Origin: JBBSVE01 sp038233815
GTDB lineage: Bacteria; Pseudomonadota; Alphaproteobacteria; Rhodobacterales; Rhodobacteraceae
Assembly (NCBI GenBank): GCA_038233815.1
Contig: JBBSVE010000039.1
Span: 1-25,191 of the forward strand
Direction: 5' to 3'
DNA: 25,191 nucleotides
Shown: positions 9,608 to 17,553 of the stretch, in pieces
Numbering within the stretch: the first letter of the stretch is position 1
Layout: every line of letters starts with the position of its first letter
Notes under the pieces: generated by a model
What the model was told of the DNA's origin: nothing
Seen by the model: only the letters and a program-made list of their open reading frames with translations
Databases searched by the model: none
Made by a program: the position numbers and the translations under genes

Positions 9608-11026
9608 ATGCTCCGCCGTCTTTGCCCGATCCAGCCCGAGAGTTTCGCCTTCACGTCCGCCAATCAGGCCTGGGCGGAGGGTCAGATCTCCAAATTCCCC
9701 GAGGGCCGTCAGGCGTCCGCCATCATTCCGATCCTGTGGCGCGCGCAGGAGCAGGAGGGCTGGCTGACCCGTGCCGCGATCGAGCATGTCGCGGGGATGC
9801 TGGACCTCGCCTACATTCGGGCGCTGGAGGTCGCGACCTTCTACTTCATGTTCCAGCTCCAACCCGTGGGCTCCATCGCCAACATCCAGATCTGCGGCAC
9901 CACGTCCTGCATGATCTGCGGGGCGGAGGATCTGATCGCCGTCTGCCGCGAGATGATCGCGCCCAAGGCGCATCAGGTCTCCGCCGACGGCAAGTTCAGC
10001 TGGGAGGAGGTCGAGTGCCTCGGCGCCTGCACCAACGCGCCGATGGTCCAGATCGGCAAGGACTACTACGAGGATCTGACGCCCGACAGCCTGCGCGACC
10101 TGATCCGGCGCTTCTCGGACGGTGAGGTTCCGAAACCGGGGCCGCAGAACGGACGCTTCGCGTCGGAGCCGAAGTCGGGGCTGACCTCACTGAAGGACTT
10201 CACCGGGCAGGACCACAATGCCTCCGTGCAGGCGGCGTTGGATATCGGCGAGACGGTGAAGCGGATCGACGGGACGGAGGTGCCGCTACTGACGCCATGG
10301 CGCAAGACGCATGAGACGCCGCCCGACGATGCGGCGGAAACGGGCGCCCTGAACCAGCCGCGCCCCGCCAAGGACATACCGGTGGATGAAACCGGGATCA
10401 CCGAGCAGGAACCACAGGCCGTGAAGGTTGCGCGTCCAGCCGGAGGCGAACCGGCCCGTGCCGCGGAAGGCGATGGGACCGACACGCCCGCAGCCTCCGT
10501 TCCGGAGACAGCGAAGGCGCCCGATTCCGTGCCGATCCGGGTGGAACCGTCCGAGGATGCGACGCCGGCGCCTGTAGCGGTGCGTCCGACGGACGGGAGC
10601 CATGCTGCGACGCCGAAGGACGGTCCGGTGGGGCCGGACCGGACGGGGCCTCAGGTGGAGGTCGACGGTCCCGTGGACGCCGTGGCAGTGACGCGCGAGT
10701 CGAAAGTCGTGGATTCCGCGCCGGAAAACCAGACAGCGGACCAGCCGATCCTCGACTCCGCCGTTGTGATCGAGGGGCGCCCGCTGGGTCTGGCCGCCGC
10801 GCGGACGGTCGGGGCGGACGATCTGACGCGGATCGACGGTCTGGGCCCCGCTTTGGTGCAGGCGGTGAACGGCCTCGGCATCTGGCATTTCGACCAGATC
10901 GCGCTCTGGACCGTGGCCGAGGCGGCGTGGGTGGACCTTGCTCTTGCCCACATGGATGCGCATGTCGTGCGGGATGACTGGGTCGGACAGGCGCGGGCAC
11001 TTGCGCCGATGGACGAGGGTCGCTGA
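9608..11026 (+). CDS. nuoE: NADH-quinone oxidoreductase subunit E with long C-terminal extension
   Basis: Residues 1 to about 190 are the thioredoxin-like NuoE domain (mitochondrial 24-kDa NDUFV2), which carries the [2Fe-2S] cluster N1a; ligands C96, C101, C137 and C141 in ICGTTSC and ECLGAC. E. coli NuoE is about 166 aa; this protein is 472 aa. Residues about 200-395 are low-complexity, rich in Pro, Ala, Asp and Glu, and probably disordered. Residues 403-466 form a second domain with a helix-hairpin-helix-like core (DDLTRIDGLGPALVQAVNGL) followed by IWHFDQIALWT and DDWVGQARAL. Similar tails are known on NuoE of Rhodobacterales and on ribosomal protein L21 of some alphaproteobacteria, as I recall; the function is unknown. 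ATG 9608 was chosen because the conserved N-terminus MLRRLCPIQPESFAFT starts there; the ribosome binding site is weak (AGG). Confidence 0.95.
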   Translation: MLRRLCPIQPESFAFTSANQAWAEGQISKFPEGRQASAIIPILWRAQEQEGWLTRAAIEHVAGMLDLAYIRALEVATFYFMFQLQPVGSIANIQICGTTSCMICGAEDLIAVCREMIAPKAHQVSADGKFSWEEVECLGACTNAPMVQIGKDYYEDLTPDSLRDLIRRFSDGEVPKPGPQNGRFASEPKSGLTSLKDFTGQDHNASVQAALDIGETVKRIDGTEVPLLTPWRKTHETPPDDAAETGALNQPRPAKDIPVDETGITEQEPQAVKVARPAGGEPARAAEGDGTDTPAASVPETAKAPDSVPIRVEPSEDATPAPVAVRPTDGSHAATPKDGPVGPDRTGPQVEVDGPVDAVAVTRESKVVDSAPENQTADQPILDSAVVIEGRPLGLAAARTVGADDLTRIDGLGPALVQAVNGLGIWHFDQIALWTVAEAAWVDLALAHMDAHVVRDDWVGQARALAPMDEGR

Positions 11027-11323
11027 ATGGCGGGGTCCGCACCCCGCGACCGCGCCGCACGGAGGCGCGCGATGCGAAGCGACGCGGCGGCGCCCGCGCC
11101 GACCGACGCCGATCGCCGTGACGGACGGGAATCGCGGATCGTTGCCATCGTTCTGGTCGTGACGATGGCGGTCTGGGTCGGCATGCAGGTTCTGGGCGGG
11201 CACTACGACTGGCAGGTGCGCTATGCGTTCCTGCTGGATTTCGCGGCGATTGCCGCGTTCGCATGGGCGATGATCGTGATGGTTCGGATGTGGCGGCGCC
11301 AGTCGCGTCACGCCGCGAAGTGA
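11027..11323 (+). CDS. small two-helix membrane protein, DUF5337-like
   Basis: 98 aa, placed directly after the nuoE stop with no gap. A polar Arg/Ala-rich N-terminus (1-36) is followed by two hydrophobic helices, about 38-56 (IVAIVLVVTMAVWVGMQVL) and 66-87 (YAFLLDFAAIAAFAWAMIVM). These are joined by the short loop GGHYDWQVR, and the protein ends in a basic tail, WRRQSRHAAK. The pattern of two helices with RYAFLLDFAA in the second resembles a protein found between nuoE and nuoF in Rhodobacterales and annotated as DUF5337; this is from memory, not a search. The basic tail suggests both ends are cytoplasmic. A later ATG at 11072 would shorten the N-terminus. Function unknown; probably a complex I-associated or assembly protein by context. 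Confidence 0.85.
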   Translation: MAGSAPRDRAARRRAMRSDAAAPAPTDADRRDGRESRIVAIVLVVTMAVWVGMQVLGGHYDWQVRYAFLLDFAAIAAFAWAMIVMVRMWRRQSRHAAK

Positions 11324-11332
11324 GGGCTTGAG

Positions 11333-12628
11333 ATGCTGAAGGACAAAGACCGGATCTTCACCAACCTCTACGGGATGCACGACCGGTCCCTCGCGGGTGC
11401 CAAGGCGCGCGGGCACTGGGATGGGACCGCGGGGCTGATCGCCAACGGGCGCGACTGGCTGGTGGACCAGATGAAGGCCAGCGGCCTGCGCGGGCGCGGT
11501 GGGGCGGGATTTCCCACGGGGCTAAAATGGTCCTTCATGCCCAAGCAGTCGGACGGGCGGCCCGCGTATCTGGTGATCAACGCCGACGAATCCGAGCCCG
11601 GCACCTGCAAGGACCGGGAGATCATGCGCCACGATCCCCACACGCTGATCGAAGGCGCGCTCATTGCCTCCTTCGCGATGGGGGCAAACGCCTGCTACAT
11701 CTACATCCGCGGCGAATATATCCGGGAGAAGGAAGCGCTGCAGACAGCCCTTGACGAGTGCTACGACGCGGGGCTTCTGGGGGCCAATGCGGCGGAGTCG
11801 GGCTGGGATTTCGACTGCTATCTTACCCACGGTGCGGGGGCCTATATCTGCGGCGAAGAGACGGCGCTTCTGGAAAGCCTCGAGGGCAAGAAGGGTATGC
11901 CGCGGATGAAGCCGCCGTTCCCGGCAGGAGCGGGGCTCTACGGCTGTCCGACGACCGTGAACAATGTGGAATCGATTGCCGTGGTGCCGACGATCCTGCG
12001 GCGCGGGGCGTCTTGGTTCGCAGGCATCGGGAGGCCGAACAACACCGGCACCAAGCTGTTTGCGATCTCGGGGCACGTGGAGAACCCCTGCGTGGTTGAG
12101 GAGGCGATGTCGATCCCGCTGAAGGAGCTTCTGGACCGCCATTGCGGCGGGGTCCGGGGCGGGTGGAAGAACCTCAAGGCGGTCATTCCGGGCGGGGCGT
12201 CGGTGCCGCTTCTGAACGTCTCGCAATGCAACGACGCGATCATGGATTTTGACTGGCTGCGCGAGCAGAAGTCGGGCCTGGGAACCGCGGCGGTGATCGT
12301 GATGGACCAGTCGACGGACGTCATCAAGGCGATCTGGCGGCTGTCGAAGTTCTACAAGCACGAGTCTTGCGGCCAGTGCACGCCTTGCCGCGAGGGCACG
12401 GGCTGGATGATGCGCGTGATGGACCGCCTCGTGCGCGGCGAGGCGGAGGTGGAGGAGATCGACATGCTCCTCGACGTCACCAAGCAGGTGGAGGGGCATA
12501 CGATCTGCGCCTTGGGCGACGCGGCGGCGTGGCCGATCCAGGGACTGGTTCGACATTTCCGCGATGAGATCGAGGACCGCATCAAGGCCCGGCGGACGGG
12601 GCGCACGGGCGCAATGGCGGCGGAGTAG
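11333..12628 (+). CDS. nuoF: NADH-quinone oxidoreductase subunit F (NADH-binding, FMN)
   Basis: Entry point for electrons: binds NADH and FMN and holds [4Fe-4S] cluster N3 (mitochondrial 51-kDa NDUFV1). 431 aa. The glycine-rich RGRGGAGFPTG (53-63) binds NADH/FMN, with further conserved stretches NADESEPGT (83-91), AYICGEETALLESLEG (170-185) and the NNVES region. N3 ligands are C346, C349 and C352 in ESCGQCTPCREG plus C392 in HTICALGD. The ATG is nine bases after the stop of the DUF5337-like gene, with GAGGG upstream. Followed one base after its stop by a small lipoprotein gene. Confidence 0.97.
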   Translation: MLKDKDRIFTNLYGMHDRSLAGAKARGHWDGTAGLIANGRDWLVDQMKASGLRGRGGAGFPTGLKWSFMPKQSDGRPAYLVINADESEPGTCKDREIMRHDPHTLIEGALIASFAMGANACYIYIRGEYIREKEALQTALDECYDAGLLGANAAESGWDFDCYLTHGAGAYICGEETALLESLEGKKGMPRMKPPFPAGAGLYGCPTTVNNVESIAVVPTILRRGASWFAGIGRPNNTGTKLFAISGHVENPCVVEEAMSIPLKELLDRHCGGVRGGWKNLKAVIPGGASVPLLNVSQCNDAIMDFDWLREQKSGLGTAAVIVMDQSTDVIKAIWRLSKFYKHESCGQCTPCREGTGWMMRVMDRLVRGEAEVEEIDMLLDVTKQVEGHTICALGDAAAWPIQGLVRHFRDEIEDRIKARRTGRTGAMAAE

Positions 12629-12629
12629 C

Positions 12630-12908
12630 ATGAGGATCGCCACCGCCTCTCTCGTCCTGCTCGCGGCTTGCGGGTCGCATGTGCCGCCGCAGCTGCGCGG
12701 ACCTATGGTGGTGGACGGGGTCGCCTACGACGTGACCCGAACGCGTCTGGGTTCGGTGCTGGTCAAGCGCGAAGGGCGACCTTTCCTGAACTGGGAGGGC
12801 GCGGAGGCTCGGCGTGCGGCGGATGCGTTCTGCAACGGGCGGGCGGAGGCCTCGATCCGCGACAGGTTCAGGGGCGACGGCTGGCTGATCGTGGAGGGGT
12901 GCGCATGA
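12630..12908 (+). CDS. small predicted lipoprotein in the nuo operon
   Basis: 92 aa. The start is MRIATASLVLLAACGSHVPP, a short lipoprotein signal peptide with lipobox LAAC, so C14 would be the lipidated residue and the rest would lie on the periplasmic side. The mature part of about 78 residues has two more cysteines (C68 and C91), which could form a disulfide, and a mixed strand/helix pattern (DGVAYDVTRTRLGSVLVKR, then EARRAADAFC). No family is recognised. The ATG at 12630 follows the nuoF stop by one base, and its own stop overlaps the next gene as ATGA, so it is translated as part of the operon. The signal and coupling make it a real gene; its role is unknown. Confidence 0.82.
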   Translation: MRIATASLVLLAACGSHVPPQLRGPMVVDGVAYDVTRTRLGSVLVKREGRPFLNWEGAEARRAADAFCNGRAEASIRDRFRGDGWLIVEGCA

Positions 12909-13396
12909 CGGAGCAACATCTCGCGGAATTCAATTTCGGGACGCTGCGGCACGGCTGGGACGATCCGCGCACCAAGGGCTTCGTGGACGGTCTCGACCTG
13001 GTCAACGGGATCGCAGAGAAAGCGCCCGGGTTCATCTGGCGGCTGACCGACGAGGATATGGGCGATGCGCAGTCCGATACGGGCGGCGTCTTCGGGGATA
13101 ATCCGCGCGTGGCCGCGACTTTGTCGGTCTGGAAGGATGTCGAAAGCCTCGAGACGTTTGTGTGGAAGACGGTCCATCGCCAGTTCTACGCCCGCAAGGC
13201 GGAGTGGTATGACGCGAAAGGCAACGGAAATTTCGTGATGTGGTGGGTGGCGGCGGGTCATCGCCCCTCGATGGTGGAGGCGATGGACCGCTGGCGTCAC
13301 TATGCCGCGCAAGGCGATAGCGACGAAGCGTTCGGCTGGTCCTATCTGGAGACGGCACGCGCATGGCAAACCCATGCCTGCGCTGCGGCGGAGTGA
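12905..13396 (+). CDS. DUF3291-like protein in the nuo operon
   Basis: 163 aa, soluble, no signal peptide. Begins MTEQHLAEFNFGTLRHGWDDPRT and continues FVDGLDLVNGIAEKAPGFIWRL; these, with the later LSVWKDVESLETFVWKTVHRQF and FVMWWVAAGHRPS, fit the DUF3291 pattern (dimeric alpha-beta barrel, related to antibiotic-biosynthesis monooxygenase-like folds). No function is established for this family to my knowledge. H91 and H119 are in the places that are usually conserved. Coupled to the preceding lipoprotein gene by ATGA, 163 bases ahead of nuoG. Its place among nuo genes could be chance co-transcription or a link to quinone or haem chemistry; this is speculation. The start is fixed by the overlap and by the conserved N-terminus. 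Confidence 0.85.
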   Translation: MTEQHLAEFNFGTLRHGWDDPRTKGFVDGLDLVNGIAEKAPGFIWRLTDEDMGDAQSDTGGVFGDNPRVAATLSVWKDVESLETFVWKTVHRQFYARKAEWYDAKGNGNFVMWWVAAGHRPSMVEAMDRWRHYAAQGDSDEAFGWSYLETARAWQTHACAAAE

Positions 13397-13559
13397 GTCC
13401 GGTGTGCCATGGTAATCTTGACCACACGCACCAGATGCAGGACATGGAAGCGCGGCTGAGGCACCTCGTCCGCGCGCGGGCGGTCGGCAAGACGCGGTCC
13501 GGGGCCTCTGCGGCCCTGTGCCGGACCATCGTCTCGATTTTTCGGAAAGGACGTGCGGC

Positions 13560-15581
13560 ATGGCTGACCTGAAGAAAATCATCATCGACGACCGTGAAGT
13601 CGAGGTCGACGGCGCCATGACGCTCATCCAGGCCTGCGAGGTCGCGGGGATCGAGATCCCGCGGTTCTGCTATCACGAGCGGCTGACCATCGCGGGCAAC
13701 TGCCGGATGTGTCTGGTGGAGGTGGTGGGCGGTCCGCCGAAGCCGACCGCGTCCTGCGCCATGCAGGTCAAGGATCTGCGCCCCGGCAAGGACGGGGCCG
13801 CCCCCGTGGTCCGCACAAACTCGCCGATGGTGAAGAAGGCGCGCGAGGGGGTGATGGAGTTCCTGCTCATCAACCATCCGCTCGACTGTCCGATCTGCGA
13901 TCAGGGCGGGGAATGCGACCTGCAGGATCAGGCGATGGCCTACGGCGTCGATTTCTCCCGCTACCGAGAGCCGAAGCGCGCGTCGGAGAACCTGAACCTC
14001 GGCCCGCTGGTGGGCACGCAGATGACGCGCTGCATCTCTTGCACGCGCTGCGTCCGTTTCACCTCCGAGGTGGCCGGGATCGCGGAGATGGGTCAGACCG
14101 GGCGCGGCGAGGATGCGGAGATCACGACCTACCTCAACCAGACGCTCGACAGCAATTTGCAGGGCAACATCATCGACCTCTGCCCGGTGGGGGCGCTGAC
14201 CTCCAAGCCCTATGCCTATCAGGCACGCCCTTGGGAGCTGTCGAAGACCGAGACGATCGATGTGATGGACGCTCTCGGCTCCAACATCCGGGTCGATGCG
14301 AAGGGGCGCGAGGTGATGCGCATCATGCCCCGCAACCATGACGGCGTGAACGAGGAATGGATCTCCGACAAGACGCGGTTCGTGTGGGACGGGCTGCGGC
14401 GGCAGCGGCTCGATACGCCCTACGTCCGGGAGCATGGCAAGCTGCGCAAAGCCGGCTGGGACGAGGCGCTGAAGGCGGCGGCGGCGGCGATGAAAGGTCG
14501 AAACGTCGTAGGCATCGTCGGCGATCTGGCCCCGGTGGAGGCAGTCTACAGCCTGAAGGCGCTGGTGGAGGGTCTGGGCGGCACCGTCGAATGCCGGACC
14601 GACGGCACGATGCTTCCTGCAGGCAACCGCGCCGCCTATGCGGGCACCGCGCGGATCGAGGACATCGACAGCGCGAAATACATTCTGTTGATCGGCACCA
14701 ACCCGCGGCTCGAATCCCCGGTGCTGAATGCGCGCATCCGCAAGGCATGGACCCACGGGGCGATGATCGACGTGGTGGGCGAGGCGGCGGACCTGACCTA
14801 TGACTACGCGCACAAGGGCAGCGACCGGGCGGCGCTCACGGCGCTTTTGGGGACCGACTGCACGGACGAGATCCGGGACAATCCGTCGGTCGTGATCGTG
14901 GGGCAGGGTGCGCTTGGCGGTGCGGACGGTCTGGCTGTTCTGGGCCATGCCATGAAGGTGGCGGAGGCGTCGCAGTCGGGTCTTCTGATCCTGCACACGG
15001 CCGCGTCGCGGGTCGGCGCGCTCGACGTTGGCGCCGTCACCGAAGGCGGGATCGCCGGGGCTCTGGACGGGGCGGAGGTGGTCTACAACCTCGGCGCGGA
15101 CGAGATCGACATTCCGGCGGGGCCGTTCGTGATCTATCAGGGCAGCCACGGCGACCGGGGCGCGCACCGTGCGGACCTGATCCTGCCAAGCGCCGCCTAT
15201 ACCGAGGAGGCGGGGCTCTTCGTCAACACCGAGGGCCGTCCGCAGCTTGCGTTCCGCGCGGGCTTCGCACCGGGGGAGGCCAAGGAGAACTGGGCGATCC
15301 TTCGCGCGCTGTCTGGGGAGATCGGGGCCACCCTGCCGTGGGGGACGCTCGCGGCATTGCGTCGCACGATGGTCGCGGACCATCCCCATCTGGGCGCCAT
15401 CGATGAGGTGGCGGAGAATACGTGGACCGCGCTGGAGCCGGGCGATCTGGGCGACGGAGCGTTCGGGAGCGCGGTTGCGGACTACTACCTCACCAACCCC
15501 ATCGCGCGTGCTTCCGCGCTTATGAACGAGTTGCAGGGGATGGTCCGGGAACGGTCCGGGCGGGCCATTGCAGCCGAGTGA
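13560..15581 (+). CDS. nuoG: NADH-quinone oxidoreductase subunit G (75 kDa)
   Basis: Largest peripheral-arm subunit, carrying three Fe-S clusters. 673 aa, matching the short alphaproteobacterial/mitochondrial form (NDUFS1) rather than the longer E. coli form. N1b [2Fe-2S] ligands are C37, C48, C51 and C66; N5 uses H106, C110, C113 and C119 (HPLDCPICDQGGEC); N4 uses C158, C161, C164 and C208. I see no set of Cys for the extra N7 cluster. The C-terminal half is a degenerate molybdopterin-oxidoreductase-like domain, with LPSAAYTEEAGLFVNTEGRPQ still recognisable. The ATG at 13560 has AAGGA eight bases upstream; an in-frame extension upstream does not resemble NuoG. Its stop overlaps the following lipoprotein gene as GTGA. 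Confidence 0.97.
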   Translation: MADLKKIIIDDREVEVDGAMTLIQACEVAGIEIPRFCYHERLTIAGNCRMCLVEVVGGPPKPTASCAMQVKDLRPGKDGAAPVVRTNSPMVKKAREGVMEFLLINHPLDCPICDQGGECDLQDQAMAYGVDFSRYREPKRASENLNLGPLVGTQMTRCISCTRCVRFTSEVAGIAEMGQTGRGEDAEITTYLNQTLDSNLQGNIIDLCPVGALTSKPYAYQARPWELSKTETIDVMDALGSNIRVDAKGREVMRIMPRNHDGVNEEWISDKTRFVWDGLRRQRLDTPYVREHGKLRKAGWDEALKAAAAAMKGRNVVGIVGDLAPVEAVYSLKALVEGLGGTVECRTDGTMLPAGNRAAYAGTARIEDIDSAKYILLIGTNPRLESPVLNARIRKAWTHGAMIDVVGEAADLTYDYAHKGSDRAALTALLGTDCTDEIRDNPSVVIVGQGALGGADGLAVLGHAMKVAEASQSGLLILHTAASRVGALDVGAVTEGGIAGALDGAEVVYNLGADEIDIPAGPFVIYQGSHGDRGAHRADLILPSAAYTEEAGLFVNTEGRPQLAFRAGFAPGEAKENWAILRALSGEIGATLPWGTLAALRRTMVADHPHLGAIDEVAENTWTALEPGDLGDGAFGSAVADYYLTNPIARASALMNELQGMVRERSGRAIAAE

Positions 15582-15943
15582 CGCCTTTACGCGCCGCCCT
15601 GCTTGTAACGCTCGGGGGCTGCGCGCCGATGGCGGTGGAGCCGGGCTACGGCGGCTTGCAAGCGACCCTGCTCGCGGCCGATCTGGTGGAGCTCCGTGCG
15701 CTGATGACGGCGAGCGGGGCGGATGCGGCGGCCGCCTATGCCCGATGCGGGGCCGCCGGATTCGCTGCGAGCCACGACTACCGGATCCTGCGACGCGTGC
15801 GCACGGCGGTGGACGCGACGGGTGGCGTCTGGCATGCGAATGCGGTCTACACCCTCTCGAAATCCCTGCCACCCGGCCGGGCCACGATCGACGCGAAGGT
15901 TGCGCTCGGCGATTGCGAGGCGCAGGGGATACCGACAGTGTGA
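15578..15943 (+). CDS. second small predicted lipoprotein in the nuo operon
   Basis: 121 aa from GTG 15578, which overlaps the nuoG stop as GTGA. The N-terminus VTPLRAALLVTLGGCAPM is a lipoprotein signal with lipobox LGGC (C15 lipidated). The mature domain has two cysteines, C57 in YARCGAAGF and C113 in GDCEAQGIPTV, which may form a disulfide in the periplasm. The pattern of YxxC, an RxVRT strand, WHANAVYTLS, and a final CxxxGIPTV looks like a small single-domain protein that I recall seeing unnamed in nuo operons of Roseobacter relatives. GTG rather than a later ATG (15629) is chosen because only the longer version contains the signal peptide. It is 36 bases before nuoH. Function unknown. 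Confidence 0.8.
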   Translation: MTPLRAALLVTLGGCAPMAVEPGYGGLQATLLAADLVELRALMTASGADAAAAYARCGAAGFAASHDYRILRRVRTAVDATGGVWHANAVYTLSKSLPPGRATIDAKVALGDCEAQGIPTV

Positions 15944-15979
15944 TGCAGCGCAATTGCGACAGGAACGACCGGGGGCACG

Positions 15980-17017
15980 ATGGCTGACTTTCTTCAAACC
16001 GGTTTGGGGATCACCCTGCTGATCGCGGGGCAAAGCGTCCTCGTGCTTGCCTTCGTGATGATCTCGTTGCTGTTTCTGGTCTACGGCGACCGCAAGGTCT
16101 GGGCGGCGGTGCAGATGCGGCGCGGCCCGAACGTGGTGGGGCCGTGGGGCATCCTGCAATCGGTCGCCGACGCGCTGAAATACGTGCTGAAGGAAATCGT
16201 CGTGCCCGCCGGGGCCGACCGCGCGGTGTTCTTTCTTGCGCCGATGATCTCCTTTGTGCTGGCCGTGGTGGCGTGGGCGGTCATTCCGTTCGCGCAGACA
16301 TGGGTGCTGGCCGACATCAACGTGGCGATCCTCTTCGTCTTCGCGGTCTCCAGCCTCGAGGTCTATGGCGTCATCATGGGCGGCTGGGCGTCGAACTCCA
16401 AATATCCGTTTCTGGGATGCCTCCGGTCCGCGGCGCAGATGATCTCCTACGAGGTGTCGCTCGGTCTCATCATCATCGGGATCGTGATCTCCACCGGCAG
16501 CCTCAACTTCGGGGCCATCGTGAATGCGCAGCGCGGCGGGCTCGGGTTGCTCGACTGGTACTGGATCCCGCATTTCCCGATGGTGTTCCTGTTCTTCATC
16601 TCGGCGCTGGCGGAGACGAACCGCCCGCCGTTCGACTTGCCGGAGGCGGAGTCCGAACTCGTCGCGGGTTTCATGGTGGAATATTCCTCGACGCCTTATC
16701 TTCTCTTCATGGCGGGCGAATATATCGCGATCTTCCTGATGTGCGCGCTGCTGAGCCTTCTGTTCTTCGGCGGCTGGCTGTCGCCTATTCCCGGATTGCC
16801 GGACGGTGCGCTCTGGATGGTCGGCAAGATGACTTTCTTCTTCGTGATGTTCGCAATGGTCAAGGCCGTCGTGCCGCGCTACCGCTACGATCAGTTGATG
16901 CGGATCGGCTGGAAGGTGTTCCTGCCCCTGAGCATCGGCTGGGTCGTGATAGTGTCCTTCCTCGCGAGGTTCGAGGTGTTCGGCGGCTTCTGGGCCCGCT
17001 GGGCCTGGGGGGTGTGA
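15980..17017 (+). CDS. nuoH: NADH-quinone oxidoreductase subunit H
   Basis: Membrane subunit that meets the quinone cavity at the arm junction (mitochondrial ND1); eight helices in the family. 345 aa. Conserved stretches: LLFLVYGDRKVWAAVQMRRG near residues 27-46, the LGCLRSAAQMISYEVSLG region, and the acidic loop ETNRPPFDLPEAESELVAGF followed by VEYSSTPYLLFMAGEY, where charged residues connect quinone reduction to proton pumping. The start ATG has GGGGG closely upstream. Followed by nuoI after 35 bases, which contain the strong site GGAGG for nuoI. Confidence 0.97.
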   Translation: MADFLQTGLGITLLIAGQSVLVLAFVMISLLFLVYGDRKVWAAVQMRRGPNVVGPWGILQSVADALKYVLKEIVVPAGADRAVFFLAPMISFVLAVVAWAVIPFAQTWVLADINVAILFVFAVSSLEVYGVIMGGWASNSKYPFLGCLRSAAQMISYEVSLGLIIIGIVISTGSLNFGAIVNAQRGGLGLLDWYWIPHFPMVFLFFISALAETNRPPFDLPEAESELVAGFMVEYSSTPYLLFMAGEYIAIFLMCALLSLLFFGGWLSPIPGLPDGALWMVGKMTFFFVMFAMVKAVVPRYRYDQLMRIGWKVFLPLSIGWVVIVSFLARFEVFGGFWARWAWGV

Positions 17018-17052
17018 TGATCGCTGCTGATATGATCCTGGGAGGTTGAACC

Positions 17053-17553
17053 ATGGCCGAGACACGCACCGACTGGACACGTGCTGCGAAATACTTTTTG
17101 CTGTTCGACTTCATCAAGGGCTTCGGGTTGGGGTTTCGCTACTTCTTTGCGCCCAAGGCCACGCTGAACTACCCGCATGAAAAGGGGCCGCTCAGCCCCC
17201 GCTTCCGGGGCGAGCATGTGCTGCGCCGCTATCCCAACGGCGAGGAACGCTGCATCGCCTGCAAGCTCTGCGAGGCGATCTGTCCGGCGCAGGCCATCAC
17301 CATCGACGCGGAGCCGCGTGACGACGGGTCGCGTCGCACCACGCGCTATGACATCGACATGACAAAATGCATCTATTGTGGCTTTTGTCAGGAGGCGTGT
17401 CCCGTCGATGCCATCGTCGAGGGGCCGAACTTCGAGTTTTCCACCGAGACGCGGGAGGAGCTGTTCTACGACAAGGCCAAGCTCCTTTCCAACGGCGATC
17501 GGTGGGAGGCGGAGGTAGCACGCAATCTTGCCGTGGACGCGCCCTACCGATGA
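17053..17553 (+). CDS. nuoI: NADH-quinone oxidoreductase subunit I (two 4Fe-4S)
   Basis: Carries [4Fe-4S] clusters N6a and N6b on the path to N2 (mitochondrial TYKY, NDUFS8). 166 aa. Two ferredoxin motifs are intact: C67, C70, C73 and C77 (CIACKLCEAICP), and C106, C109, C112 and C116 (CIYCGFCQEACP). The amphipathic N-terminus KYFLLFDFIKGFGLGFRYFF binds the membrane surface near NuoH. GGAGG lies at 17041-17044 and just before, about nine bases from the ATG. The stop overlaps the next gene as ATGA. Confidence 0.97.
   Translation: MAETRTDWTRAAKYFLLFDFIKGFGLGFRYFFAPKATLNYPHEKGPLSPRFRGEHVLRRYPNGEERCIACKLCEAICPAQAITIDAEPRDDGSRRTTRYDIDMTKCIYCGFCQEACPVDAIVEGPNFEFSTETREELFYDKAKLLSNGDRWEAEVARNLAVDAPYR

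Noticed and set aside
13418..13446. Internal promoter before nuoG (TTGACC with 17-bp spacer)
   Set aside because: The -10 position reads GACATG, a poor match; no further support.
13032..15953. Very long open frame on the minus strand opposite nuoG (and neighbouring genes)
   Set aside because: It is antisense to NuoG, whose Fe-S ligands are all intact; the translation is Arg/Pro/His-rich without recognisable domains, as expected from the mirror of GC-rich codons.
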